The position numbers and the translations under genes were made by a program. A stretch of DNA of 64,000 nt from Bacillus sp. MRMR6 (GTDB lineage Bacteria; Bacillota; Bacilli; Bacillales; Cytobacillaceae), in NCBI RefSeq assembly GCF_001940785.1, contig NZ_MSLS01000017.1:305-64304 (forward strand), in the 5' to 3' direction. The notes below the pieces were generated by a model. That model was not told the origin of the DNA. It did no database searches and saw only the letters and a program-made list of their open reading frames with translations. The first letter of the stretch is position 1; every line of letters starts with the position of its first letter. This document shows positions 37,343 to 45,603 of this stretch, in pieces.

Positions 37343-38239
37343 TTAACCTTTTACACCACCTGCCGAGAGACCGCGTACAAATTGCTTTTGGAAAACAATA
37401 TACGCGATAATCATTGGCAGCGCCGAAATGGCTAACCCCGCCAATTGGATTCCGAAATTAGTATTCAACTGACTTCTCAAATTCATCAGACCCACCGGAA
37501 TCGTCCTTAGGGCAGAATCCTCTATAAAAACTAACGCAAACATAAATTCATTCCACACGTTCATTCCCGTTAATAACGCACACGAGGCAATAATCGGTTT
37601 CCCCATCGGAACAATTATATGTCGGTACACCTTCCAACTATTACACCCATCAATAATCGCTGACTCCTCAAGCTCTTTCGGGATCGACAGAAAATAGGAA
37701 CGCATCAAGAAAATTGAAAACGGCAATTGAAAGGCAACATAGGGGAGAATTAATGCCCAATAAGTATTGTACAGTCCAATCGCCTGCAGTAATTTGTAAA
37801 GTGGAATTAAGCTGACCTGCGGCGCAAGCATTAGTCCGCTTAGGATCATAACAAGTAAAATATTCTGTCCTTTAAACTGGAAGCGGCTTAATCCAAAAGC
37901 GGCCATCGACCCCAGCAGTAATACGATTACGACCGATACCACCGTAATGAACACACTATTTAGGAAAAATTGGCCAATCCCGGCATCCCAAGCTGCCCGG
38001 TAATTCTCCCATAGCCATTTTTCCGGAAGCGACCAAGTATTTAAGAAAAAGTCAGCATTAGATTTTAGTCCGCTCAAGCCGAGCCAAAGGATCGGATAAA
38101 TGATCACCACTGCAAAGAGACTAAACCATATAAGCACAACCGTTTGAAAAATTCTATTTTTCATCTTCAAAGACAGCTTGGAATTTGTCTGGATTTCCTT
38201 TATTTTATTCGTCTCCACTACCGTATTATTATTCGCCAT
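37343..38239 (-). CDS. frlM: Sugar ABC transporter permease (FrlM-like)
   Basis: Membrane subunit of the importer for fructosamines. The 298-residue protein has six membrane segments and the EAA loop ELEESAIIDGCNSWKVYRHIIVPMGKP. It ends FQKQFVRGLSAGGVKG, typical of MalG/FrlM-type permeases. Last gene of the frlD-frlO-frlN-frlM unit. No ATPase is encoded; in B. subtilis FrlONM uses the shared ATPase MsmX. Confidence 0.88.
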   Translation of the reverse strand: MANNNTVVETNKIKEIQTNSKLSLKMKNRIFQTVVLIWFSLFAVVIIYPILWLGLSGLKSNADFFLNTWSLPEKWLWENYRAAWDAGIGQFFLNSVFITVVSVVIVLLLGSMAAFGLSRFQFKGQNILLVMILSGLMLAPQVSLIPLYKLLQAIGLYNTYWALILPYVAFQLPFSIFLMRSYFLSIPKELEESAIIDGCNSWKVYRHIIVPMGKPIIASCALLTGMNVWNEFMFALVFIEDSALRTIPVGLMNLRSQLNTNFGIQLAGLAISALPMIIAYIVFQKQFVRGLSAGGVKG

Positions 38240-38242
38240 TGC

Positions 38243-39130
38243 CTACGCCTCCTTTCCCGATTTGCCTATTTTTAGCTGAATTAAGGATAGTGTAAGGGTG
38301 ACGACAAAAATAATAGTCCCGATGGTGGACGCATAGCCCATTTCATCATTTCGGAAGGCTGCTCGATAAAGCATCGTTCCTAACACTTCGGTTGAACGGC
38401 CGGGTCCCCCATTGGTCATTACATACACTTCATCGAATACTTTGAACGCACCGATTACCGTGATCACCGTACCGACCAGAATCATTTCTTTCATTTGCGG
38501 TAAGGTGATGAAAAAGAACGTTTTTATCTTAGAAGCTCCATCAATCATGGACGCTTCATAATATTCATATGGAATTTTTTGCATGGCGAGCAAGAATAAC
38601 ATCACCATATAACCGGTGTACTGCCATTGTGAAACAGCAACTACAGCATAAATCGCCGTCTTACTGTCACCAAGCCAAGATATTGCCCATTCCGATTGTC
38701 CGATTGCATTTAACACCCCGTTCACTAAACCCACTTCTGGATTATAAAGGAGCTGCCATAACAAACCAACAACCGCAATTGATATAACAGATGGGATAAA
38801 AAAGACAGTCCGGAAAAATGGCTGAAACCTTCTAATCAATTTATCTTCTAATATGGCTGCAATGATTAAGCCCATACCTACCTGAAAAACCAATGAAATG
38901 ACAGCGTACAGAGAATTATTTTTCAATGCAGTAAAAAAGATTGGATCTTTGAAAAGTCTGCCATAATACTCTAAGCCAACAAAAACTCTTCCAGCCTCAA
39001 AGGAATTCCACCGAAACAAACTGTTATATAGATTTAATACAATCGGCAAAAATACAAAAAACAGGATGAATAGGAGTGCTGGCAAAATAAAAAGTATCGC
39101 AGTTTGGCTGTTTTTAAATGTTTTTGTCAT
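38243..39130 (-). CDS. frlN: Sugar ABC transporter permease (FrlN-like)
   Basis: Second membrane subunit, about 295 residues, six membrane segments, EAA loop EYYEASMIDGASKIKTFFFITLPQMKE. ATG 39130 is chosen because AGGAGG lies 9 bases upstream; a TTG six bases earlier is too close to it. Three bases separate its stop from frlM. The strong hairpin just upstream lies between it and the binding-protein gene. Confidence 0.9.
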   Translation of the reverse strand: MTKTFKNSQTAILFILPALLFILFFVFLPIVLNLYNSLFRWNSFEAGRVFVGLEYYGRLFKDPIFFTALKNNSLYAVISLVFQVGMGLIIAAILEDKLIRRFQPFFRTVFFIPSVISIAVVGLLWQLLYNPEVGLVNGVLNAIGQSEWAISWLGDSKTAIYAVVAVSQWQYTGYMVMLFLLAMQKIPYEYYEASMIDGASKIKTFFFITLPQMKEMILVGTVITVIGAFKVFDEVYVMTNGGPGRSTEVLGTMLYRAAFRNDEMGYASTIGTIIFVVTLTLSLIQLKIGKSGKEA

Positions 39131-39151
39131 CCCCAACTTCCTCCTAGGAGG

Positions 39152-39177
39152 GGGTAAGCAGGTATCCCTGCCTACCC
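39152..39177 (-). other. Intercistronic hairpin between frlO and frlN
   Basis: GGGTAGGCAGGGATACCTGCTTACCC forms a strong GC-rich stem without T tail, between the binding-protein and permease genes. Such hairpins commonly protect the upstream mRNA so that binding protein is made in excess. Confidence 0.6.
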
Positions 39178-39277
39178 TTTCTCGTTTATAAAATAGGTAA
39201 CACGGAATAAAATAGACTACTGTCTATCCCCTGAGCCCGAATGAGGACTAGGCTCAAAACGGGGCCTTCCGCTTTTC

Positions 39278-40570
39278 TTATTCCACTTCACTTTGTACTT
39301 GCTTAGCTACATCTTGTACTTCTTTGATAATTTCTTCTGGAGATTTGGATCCATCAAGCAATAGCTGAATATTGGATAGATACACATCCGCTACCTTCGC
39401 ATGGACATCTGTGTCGAGCCATTCAGCCATACCTTCTGCCTTCTTCATGACTTCCACACCTTCAGCCACTTCCTTCAAAGCTGTATCTTGGTTTGTAGCC
39501 CCATCAATCGGACTTGGCCAGCCAATTTGCTTCACAAGCTTTAAGGCGTTATCTTTACTTGTTAAATACTTCAAGAATTTAATCGCTTCTTTTGGATGTT
39601 TTGTTTTAGAGGAAACGATAAATCCATCCGGTGCTCCGGTAATGAAACTCTGACTGCCCTTACCATCTGCCATGGACGGCATTGGGAAGAAGCCCCAGTT
39701 TCCTTTCATATTATTCTCGACCGTTTGGAATTCTTCTAATTCGACATAGAAGATTGCTCCCTTACCGGCCGCAAATAATTGTTGTCCCATATCATGAGAA
39801 CTAGAGTTAACATTCTTCATAAAATAGCCCTTATTATTCAAATCAGCTAACATTTGCATAGCTGTTACATAGCCTGGGTCTGTAAACTCACCTGATTTCG
39901 GATTATAGTCTTTCGTTCTCACATCCTGGGCCACCATCTTTTGGTTTAAGCCTGTTAAGTAATGGATTGCTGCCCATGGACCTTGGTTACCCAGAATAAT
40001 TGGCGTTTCTCCGCCCTTTTTCAAGGTGTCTAGCACTTGTATAAATTCATCCCAAGTAGTTGGTGCCTGCAGTTGATATTTATCAAAAATCTTCTTGTTG
40101 TAAACAAAAAATTTACCATTGAAACGAAGCGGAATCCCATAATTTTTTTCATCTGATGTGAAAGGCTGCAGAGATGCCGGAATAAAACTGTCCTTCCAAG
40201 CTGTATCTTCATTTAAATAAGGAGTTAAATCTAAGGCTGCATCAGCACGAACGAATTTCCTGGCAAATTCACCTGACCACGAAAACATAATATCTGGAAC
40301 TTCGTTACCGCCTAGAATGACACGGAGTTTGTCTTTAATTGGTTCATCTGCAACCGCTTCCATTTTAATCTTGATATTAGGATTTTCCTTTTCAAAGGCT
40401 TCCACTACTTCTTCAAAATATGGAGCGTATTCTGGCTGCGGCCACTTATGCAAAAACTTTAATACAACTTTCCCCGACTCTTCATTGCTAGAAGAGGAAC
40501 TAGAGCATCCTGTCAGGACAAGAGCGAAAACCATCAGTACTGCTAATAAAACGTTTATTTTCCTTCTCAT
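39278..40570 (-). CDS. frlO: ABC transporter substrate-binding lipoprotein (FrlO-like)
   Basis: Binds the extracellular fructosamine or related substrate. The 430-residue protein has a lipoprotein signal (lipobox LTGC, Cys about 22) followed by a Ser-rich linker and a family 1 solute-binding fold. Between frlD and frlN in one operon. Substrate is inferred only from linkage to frlB and frlD. Confidence 0.87.
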   Translation of the reverse strand: MRRKINVLLAVLMVFALVLTGCSSSSSSNEESGKVVLKFLHKWPQPEYAPYFEEVVEAFEKENPNIKIKMEAVADEPIKDKLRVILGGNEVPDIMFSWSGEFARKFVRADAALDLTPYLNEDTAWKDSFIPASLQPFTSDEKNYGIPLRFNGKFFVYNKKIFDKYQLQAPTTWDEFIQVLDTLKKGGETPIILGNQGPWAAIHYLTGLNQKMVAQDVRTKDYNPKSGEFTDPGYVTAMQMLADLNNKGYFMKNVNSSSHDMGQQLFAAGKGAIFYVELEEFQTVENNMKGNWGFFPMPSMADGKGSQSFITGAPDGFIVSSKTKHPKEAIKFLKYLTSKDNALKLVKQIGWPSPIDGATNQDTALKEVAEGVEVMKKAEGMAEWLDTDVHAKVADVYLSNIQLLLDGSKSPEEIIKEVQDVAKQVQSEVE

Positions 40571-40675
40571 TTCATTAACCCTCCTTATTTTTATAAAATC
40601 AACCTATACAAAAGCGGTATTCCTTCACCCCCCAACCTTCTATGAGCGGATTAATATTTTATCCCTTTAAGGAAA

Positions 40676-41518
40676 TTAAAAGGGAATCCCATAACCAAAA
40701 GCACCATCTACAAGACACGTCTTTGCCGCAAACTTGGCCCCTTCCTCCATACTGTTTTGGAGGAGGATGGCTTCCTGAATTTCAGGATTTCCTTTTTTTT
40801 CAGAGAGATAATGTAAGATAAATGCAGTAAAAAAGGAATCCCCGGCACCGAGCGTATCAACCGGCTCCACAAAGTGCGGCTCCTGGCGGTAAAAGGAATG
40901 GCCGTCATAGACAATCGAGCCGCGTGAGCCCATTGTGCCCAACACTAATTTACTCCCATAGGAATTAGCACGCTTTAATAGATTCTCTACTTCCTCTTCG
41001 GCCAATTGCCCGCAGGAGAGCAAGCTTATATCGATATGAGGGCAATTCTTCGCTAGCAATTCATCGTTATAATCACTCGAGAAATCATAGGATACTAGGA
41101 TCCCTGTTTCTTTTAATTTATGTAACTCTGAATCCATCTCACTGTAGATGCTGCTATGGGCAATGTCAAAGCTTTTAATATATTCCAAGTCTTCTGAGTT
41201 GAGGACAATCGGATGTTCCTTTTGCACACCACCCTCATTTCCTCCGATGAACACCCGGTCACCATCTACTAAATCAACTGCGGCAAAGCCATTTTCCCCT
41301 TCATGCTGACGGCAGTTAGACATATCAACATTCAATTTTTTTAAGGTGGCAATAATATGCTCTGCGGCCCGATCATTGCCGAACACTCCAAGATAGGCTG
41401 CCTCAATTCCTAACTGCTTCGCATAGACACTGAAATTCAAGGCATTTCCGCCTGGATACATCGTTTTTTTATAAACATATTTATCAACCACATTATCGCC
41501 AACACCGATTACCTTCAT
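40676..41518 (-). CDS. frlD: Fructosamine 6-kinase FrlD (PfkB family)
   Basis: Phosphorylates fructosamines at C-6 so that FrlB can cleave them. The 280-residue PfkB kinase begins MKVIGVGDNVVDKY, has YPGGNALNFSVYAKQLG and the ATP site DTLGAGDSFFTAF with catalytic Asp227, and closely follows B. subtilis FrlD, including KTC...GAFGYGIP at the C-terminus. First gene after the GntR regulator, with an FrlR-type operator 28 bases upstream of its start. Confidence 0.93.
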   Translation of the reverse strand: MKVIGVGDNVVDKYVYKKTMYPGGNALNFSVYAKQLGIEAAYLGVFGNDRAAEHIIATLKKLNVDMSNCRQHEGENGFAAVDLVDGDRVFIGGNEGGVQKEHPIVLNSEDLEYIKSFDIAHSSIYSEMDSELHKLKETGILVSYDFSSDYNDELLAKNCPHIDISLLSCGQLAEEEVENLLKRANSYGSKLVLGTMGSRGSIVYDGHSFYRQEPHFVEPVDTLGAGDSFFTAFILHYLSEKKGNPEIQEAILLQNSMEEGAKFAAKTCLVDGAFGYGIPF

Positions 41519-41545
41519 GAAAAAAACCTCCCCATATTCAATTAT

Positions 41546-41557
41546 TGGTATATACCA
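41546..41557. promoter_or_regulatory. FrlR-type operator 2 (frlD operon)
   Basis: TGGTATATACCA, in the same TTGAATGGTATATACCAA context as operator 1, with GAATAT 17 bases after TTGAAT as a possible -10. The repressor site would lie between the promoter boxes. Confidence 0.82.
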
Positions 41558-41586
41558 TTCAAACTAAGTTGAAATGATTATAACTA

Positions 41587-42324
41587 TCATTTCAGCTTTA
41601 ATTCTGAATAAAACTTGACTATATCACTTCTCGTTAAGGACTTGGAGAATTCTATTTCCTTTTCATTGGTATCAAAAGCAACTGCTTCTTGAAGGATACA
41701 CGGACTCTCGGAACGTATTTTCAACAGCTTGCTCTCACTTTCATCGGAAACCGTGACCTGCATATATTCCTTTGCCATGACAAGGATAATCCCGTACTCT
41801 CTTTCTAAAATTTCATACAAGGAATCATTGTCGGTAATCATTTCATCGAGCCCGGGACACCGCTTCTCTGGCAAGAATGACTCTTCAATCGAGATCGGAG
41901 TCTCATTAACAAGCCGAAGCCGTTGAATAGCAATCATCATTTCTCCCAGGGGCAGTTTAAGCTTTTGAGCTAAATTAGGTGTGGCTTCCATTTTACGAAT
42001 GGACAGTATCTGTGTGCTCGGTAATAATCCTTTACTCAGCATGTTCTTGGTAAAACTATTAAACGTAACAAAATCCATTTGGATTTTCTTATTGTTGATA
42101 AAGGTTCCCGCCCCTACACGCCGCTCCACTACACCTTCCCGCTCCAAGATCGACAAGGTATGTCTTGCTGTCATCCGGCTGATTTGAAACTGCTCAGCCA
42201 ATTCCCGTTCCGAAGGAAGCTTATCACCGTGCTTAAGCTTACCGCTTTCAATTTCATCGAGAATTTTATTTTTTAATTGTTTGTAAAAAGGAACATCCTC
42301 TTCATCTCTGTTCATTCTGCTCAT
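41587..42324 (-). CDS. frlR: GntR-family regulator with UTRA domain (FrlR-like)
   Basis: Likely repressor of the fructosamine locus. The 245-residue protein has an N-terminal GntR winged helix (LPSERELAEQFQISRMTARHTLSILEREGVV, about 40-70) and a C-terminal UTRA ligand-binding domain as in HutC-type regulators. It is next to frlD, as yurK/frlR is linked to frl genes in B. subtilis. Operator copies precede its own gene and both operons, predicting autoregulation. ATG start with GGGAG 8 bases upstream. Confidence 0.9.
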   Translation of the reverse strand: MSRMNRDEEDVPFYKQLKNKILDEIESGKLKHGDKLPSERELAEQFQISRMTARHTLSILEREGVVERRVGAGTFINNKKIQMDFVTFNSFTKNMLSKGLLPSTQILSIRKMEATPNLAQKLKLPLGEMMIAIQRLRLVNETPISIEESFLPEKRCPGLDEMITDNDSLYEILEREYGIILVMAKEYMQVTVSDESESKLLKIRSESPCILQEAVAFDTNEKEIEFSKSLTRSDIVKFYSELKLK

Positions 42325-42412
42325 CTCTATTTCTCCCGTATATGCACGTATTCAATCCATATACAAAGGATATAGTATTTCTACTTCATTTGTAAATTCT
42401 TGTTTTTTGAAG

Positions 42413-42424
42413 TGGTATATACCA
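42413..42424. promoter_or_regulatory. FrlR-type operator 3 (regulator gene)
   Basis: Third TGGTATATACCA, about 90 bases before the GntR start. A possible promoter TTTACA-16-TATATC lies between it and the gene. Confidence 0.78.
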
Positions 42425-42482
42425 TTTGGAGTAAAGCTATGGTCATTCTATCTAGAAATTAGGAAATAGAGAAGCACTATTT

Positions 42483-42496
42483 TAAAAGCGCTTACA
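42483..42496. promoter_or_regulatory. Catabolite-responsive element (cre)
   Basis: TAAAAGCGCTTACA is close to the CcpA consensus, with the central GCGC palindrome. It sits upstream of both the frlR gene (minus) and a possible vestigial plus-strand start at 42554. Confidence 0.6.
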
Positions 42497-42911
42497 ATTG
42501 TTTTGAAATAAAAACCGGCTCTGGGATGATGTTTATCGAAGGAGATTTGTATAATGAGGTTCATTTTGTCAGCACTGAACTACCAAGGAATGCCTTTTGT
42601 GTTGTCAGAATTTTTGATTAACTATAGAATAATTCAAATCCAACCACTTGTCAATATATTATCTACTAAACAAAAATCTACAATATTAGTAAAATTGACC
42701 CGACTAAGGATTTGTCATTTCACCTTGCCCCCTGTCAATGCTAGAATTCGCCTTTAGTCTTATAAAAATATTGTCAATTTTTGTCTTGATATGGAAGAAA
42801 AGGGCTCCCAACAGTTTAGAAAACTGATGAAAGATCTTTTCTTAACTTTAAACGGATTGAAGGCTTATTACTTTTGACTTCACTGCAACAATTTCTAGTA
42901 GATGTAAAACT
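42497..42911. other. Intergenic region with a possible vestigial plus-strand gene start
   Basis: No intact gene is convincing. At 42554 an ATG preceded by GAAGGAGA opens a 67-codon frame whose first residues (MRFILSALNYQGMPFVLSE) look protein-like while the rest does not. The part near 42810-42850 resembles a degraded hairpin (CTCCCAACAGTTTAGAAAACTG) like that at 56371. Confidence 0.4.
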
Positions 42912-42959
42912 AAAAAAGAAGCTTCGCAAAAGTTTAGTTCTTTTGAGAAGCCTCTTTTA
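42912..42959 (-). terminator. Terminator of the GH2 gene
   Basis: Minus strand GAGGCTTCTCAAAAG pairs with CTTTTGCGAAGCTTC, followed by TTTTTTAG. It lies about 60 bases after the GH2 stop. Confidence 0.75.
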
Positions 42960-43016
42960 ATTTACATGTTAGCATTTCATTCTCATCTTTATTTTTTTCA
43001 GCCAGAAAACAAAACT

Positions 43017-45242
43017 CTAGTTATTTACTTTCTTAATTTTATTTAAAGCCTTGTTAACCTCTATTACCATTGACATAGGGATGGATCCTCCTGATTGTTT
43101 AATCAGTGCTTCAACAGTCATGGCATTCATTATTCTAGTCATGGCTTCAGACTGTTTTACATTTTTGGCAACATCTCCGCGCTTAGATTTTGCATAAGCC
43201 ATCATATCATCTAAGATTTTGGCTCCTTCGGTGTTCATACGTATATCCGCCATGACATCTTTAATAGAATAATATTCCTCTGGACAGTTCATTTCTGGGT
43301 CATCAAACCAATTTATCACTTCACGTCCTTTTAATTGATAATCCTTATTCGGTTCTGACACTTTGCGTATAGTCATCTCATCTGAGAAATTACCTGCTTT
43401 TACTTCAATTCTATGTTCGCCCTGAAGTTTCAGTTGGAATTTAAATATTTTATCACCACTTTGCTTTTCTACGAGCTCGCCGTTAATATATAGTCCAACT
43501 AAGCCAATATTGGAATATACCTTAATTTCAGTTTCTTCTTCGTGACGATCCACATAATTCCTGCCGCATAAATGTACAAAAGGTTCCTTACTCCAATTTG
43601 CCTTATAAAGATAGAACGCATCCTTCCTATATCTTCGATCAAAAGTAACAAGCCCCTTCTGATTGATTCCATTCTCCCCTCCTTCATCACGACCATCTGC
43701 AGCGAAATCAAACATATTCCATACATGTGTTGCCCATAGATATGGTCGGTCTCTGAACATATTTAACAAATGTTCATGATATACACACTGATATTGTTCT
43801 GTATAATCACCTTTCTCAGGCATTGCAGTTTGTAATTTAGGATTAGCATCGGCACCATATTCAGCTAAACCAATGATTGTATCAGGATATTTTTTATGGA
43901 AGTCATCAAAGAAACGATCATTATCAGTTAGATTTCCTAAATACCAACCATAGTAGAGGTTATAGGACATGATATCAGGTAAGAATACTAAAGGTTCATC
44001 CGTTTCAAGCATAAAAACGTGAGCCATCGTTGTTGGTCTTGTATGGTCCAAACGATGAGCCAAATCATTTAATAGCTTATGATTTTCCATTAAGTCATCC
44101 GTTACGCCTGTAACGCTTATTTCATTAGATAATCCCCAACAAATGATCGAAGGATGATTAACATTCTGTACGATTAATTCTGTCAATTGGCTTATTGTAT
44201 TCTCTCTACCCTTTGGCAAATGCTCAGTAATATAAGGTATTTCAGCCCATACGAGCATCCCGTATTCATCACATAAATCATAAAAATACTGATCATGCTG
44301 ATAATGGGCTAGACGGATAGTATTTGCACCCATTTCCTTGATGATTTCCATATCCTCTACCATCATCTCTTTTGTAATGGCGTTTCCAACACCTTTTCGA
44401 TCTTGGTGACGAGAAACTCCTCTAAGAGGATAAGGTCTGCCATTTAATATAAATCCTTTATCCTTATCAAAAGAAAATGTTTTACAGCCAAAACGGCTAG
44501 CAACTTGGTCCACTAATTTACCATTCTTTATAAGTGCTGCTTTTGCTTCATATAAATATGGATCTTCCACTCCATCCCAAAAACGAACTTCTGAAATTTC
44601 AATAATACCAACAGCAACTCCATCTCTAACAGGTACTTCTAGACTTCCCACGCCCTCGATTGTATAAAGAACAGCTTCTGCTTCTCCGGTAATAACTGTT
44701 TTTAAATTTACAACTGCAGTTTTTTCATTTATCTCAGAAGTAATTTGCAGACCACTTCCTCCATAATAATCCATGTCAAAGTGACTAGCAGACACGATTA
44801 CCATATATACATCACGATATATCCCACCATAGAAGGTGAAATCAGCTTTCTGAGGATACACCCGATCATTAGGAGCATTATCAACAGAAACGACCAATTC
44901 ATTATCTTCTTTTAATGCTTCCGTTATGTTTACTCTAAAAGTAGAGTAGCCTCCATCATGTGTAGATCGTTTAATATTATTCACCCATACTTCTGCTGTT
45001 GAGTTTGCACCTCGAAATTCCAAATATACTTGGTCACCAGAATGTATTTCTGGCTTTTTAAACGTCTTCCCATACCAACAGGTCCCCCTGTAATAATCAT
45101 TTCCTCCATCTTGTCCATCAATTGCATTCCATGTGTGAGGAATATTTACTTTCTCACCTGGTACCGTAAATACTTTCTCTAATCCCACATTTTCTTTTAC
45201 AAATTTCCAGTCCTCGTTCATTAATATTGTTGTTCGCATCAT
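43017..45242 (-). CDS. Glycoside hydrolase family 2 (beta-galactosidase/glucuronidase type)
   Basis: A 741-residue cytoplasmic GH2 enzyme: sugar-binding jelly-roll domain (about 1-170), immunoglobulin-like domain, then TIM barrel with acid/base Glu in WGLSNEIS and nucleophile Glu in LAEYGAD. After the barrel comes a short beta-domain and about 100 helical residues (DVMADIRMNTEGAKILDD to ALNKIKK) that are not part of standard GH2. Two ATGs compete (45242, 45239) with AGGAGG 4 or 7 bases upstream; the second is spaced better. Downstream of a sodium:solute symporter that may import its substrate, though a terminator lies between. Substrate unknown. Confidence 0.88.
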   Translation of the reverse strand: MMRTTILMNEDWKFVKENVGLEKVFTVPGEKVNIPHTWNAIDGQDGGNDYYRGTCWYGKTFKKPEIHSGDQVYLEFRGANSTAEVWVNNIKRSTHDGGYSTFRVNITEALKEDNELVVSVDNAPNDRVYPQKADFTFYGGIYRDVYMVIVSASHFDMDYYGGSGLQITSEINEKTAVVNLKTVITGEAEAVLYTIEGVGSLEVPVRDGVAVGIIEISEVRFWDGVEDPYLYEAKAALIKNGKLVDQVASRFGCKTFSFDKDKGFILNGRPYPLRGVSRHQDRKGVGNAITKEMMVEDMEIIKEMGANTIRLAHYQHDQYFYDLCDEYGMLVWAEIPYITEHLPKGRENTISQLTELIVQNVNHPSIICWGLSNEISVTGVTDDLMENHKLLNDLAHRLDHTRPTTMAHVFMLETDEPLVFLPDIMSYNLYYGWYLGNLTDNDRFFDDFHKKYPDTIIGLAEYGADANPKLQTAMPEKGDYTEQYQCVYHEHLLNMFRDRPYLWATHVWNMFDFAADGRDEGGENGINQKGLVTFDRRYRKDAFYLYKANWSKEPFVHLCGRNYVDRHEEETEIKVYSNIGLVGLYINGELVEKQSGDKIFKFQLKLQGEHRIEVKAGNFSDEMTIRKVSEPNKDYQLKGREVINWFDDPEMNCPEEYYSIKDVMADIRMNTEGAKILDDMMAYAKSKRGDVAKNVKQSEAMTRIMNAMTVEALIKQSGGSIPMSMVIEVNKALNKIKKVNN

Positions 45243-45531
45243 GACTCCTCCTATAAATCTACTACTTCACAACTACTACTATTGCATCATTAATTCTATT
45301 TCTTTTGCCTAGAATCAATGGAAATCCAACCTAACCCAATGTTAACTCTTACTTCAAACTATTTAATTAAACCTCCTAGTATTTATCCGCTTTCATTTAT
45401 TTAAATCGTATCATTCCTTCACTTTTCGATATGGTAATTTGGTATTGTTTTTTGTAGATGAAAGTCAATTTCTATTCAATTTCAGTACTACTATATTCTT
45501 TTAGTTAACCCACTTAATGAACCTATCATAT
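45243..45531. other. Intergenic, upstream of the GH2 gene
   Basis: A+T-rich leader/promoter region for the GH2 gene. I see no gene, clear operator palindrome or structured RNA here. Confidence 0.4.
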
Positions 45532-45582
45532 AAAAAAGAAGCTTCCCACAAGTTCAATGGACTTGTGGGAAGCTTCTTTTTT
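45532..45582. terminator. Bidirectional-looking terminator after the symporter gene
   Basis: Perfect arms AAAAAAGAAGCTTCCCACAAGT and its complement around TCAATGG, giving T runs on both strands. It ends the symporter transcript 20-odd bases after its stop. Confidence 0.9.
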
Positions 45583-45603
45583 TAGCATTATCTTAGCGTT
45601 TCA

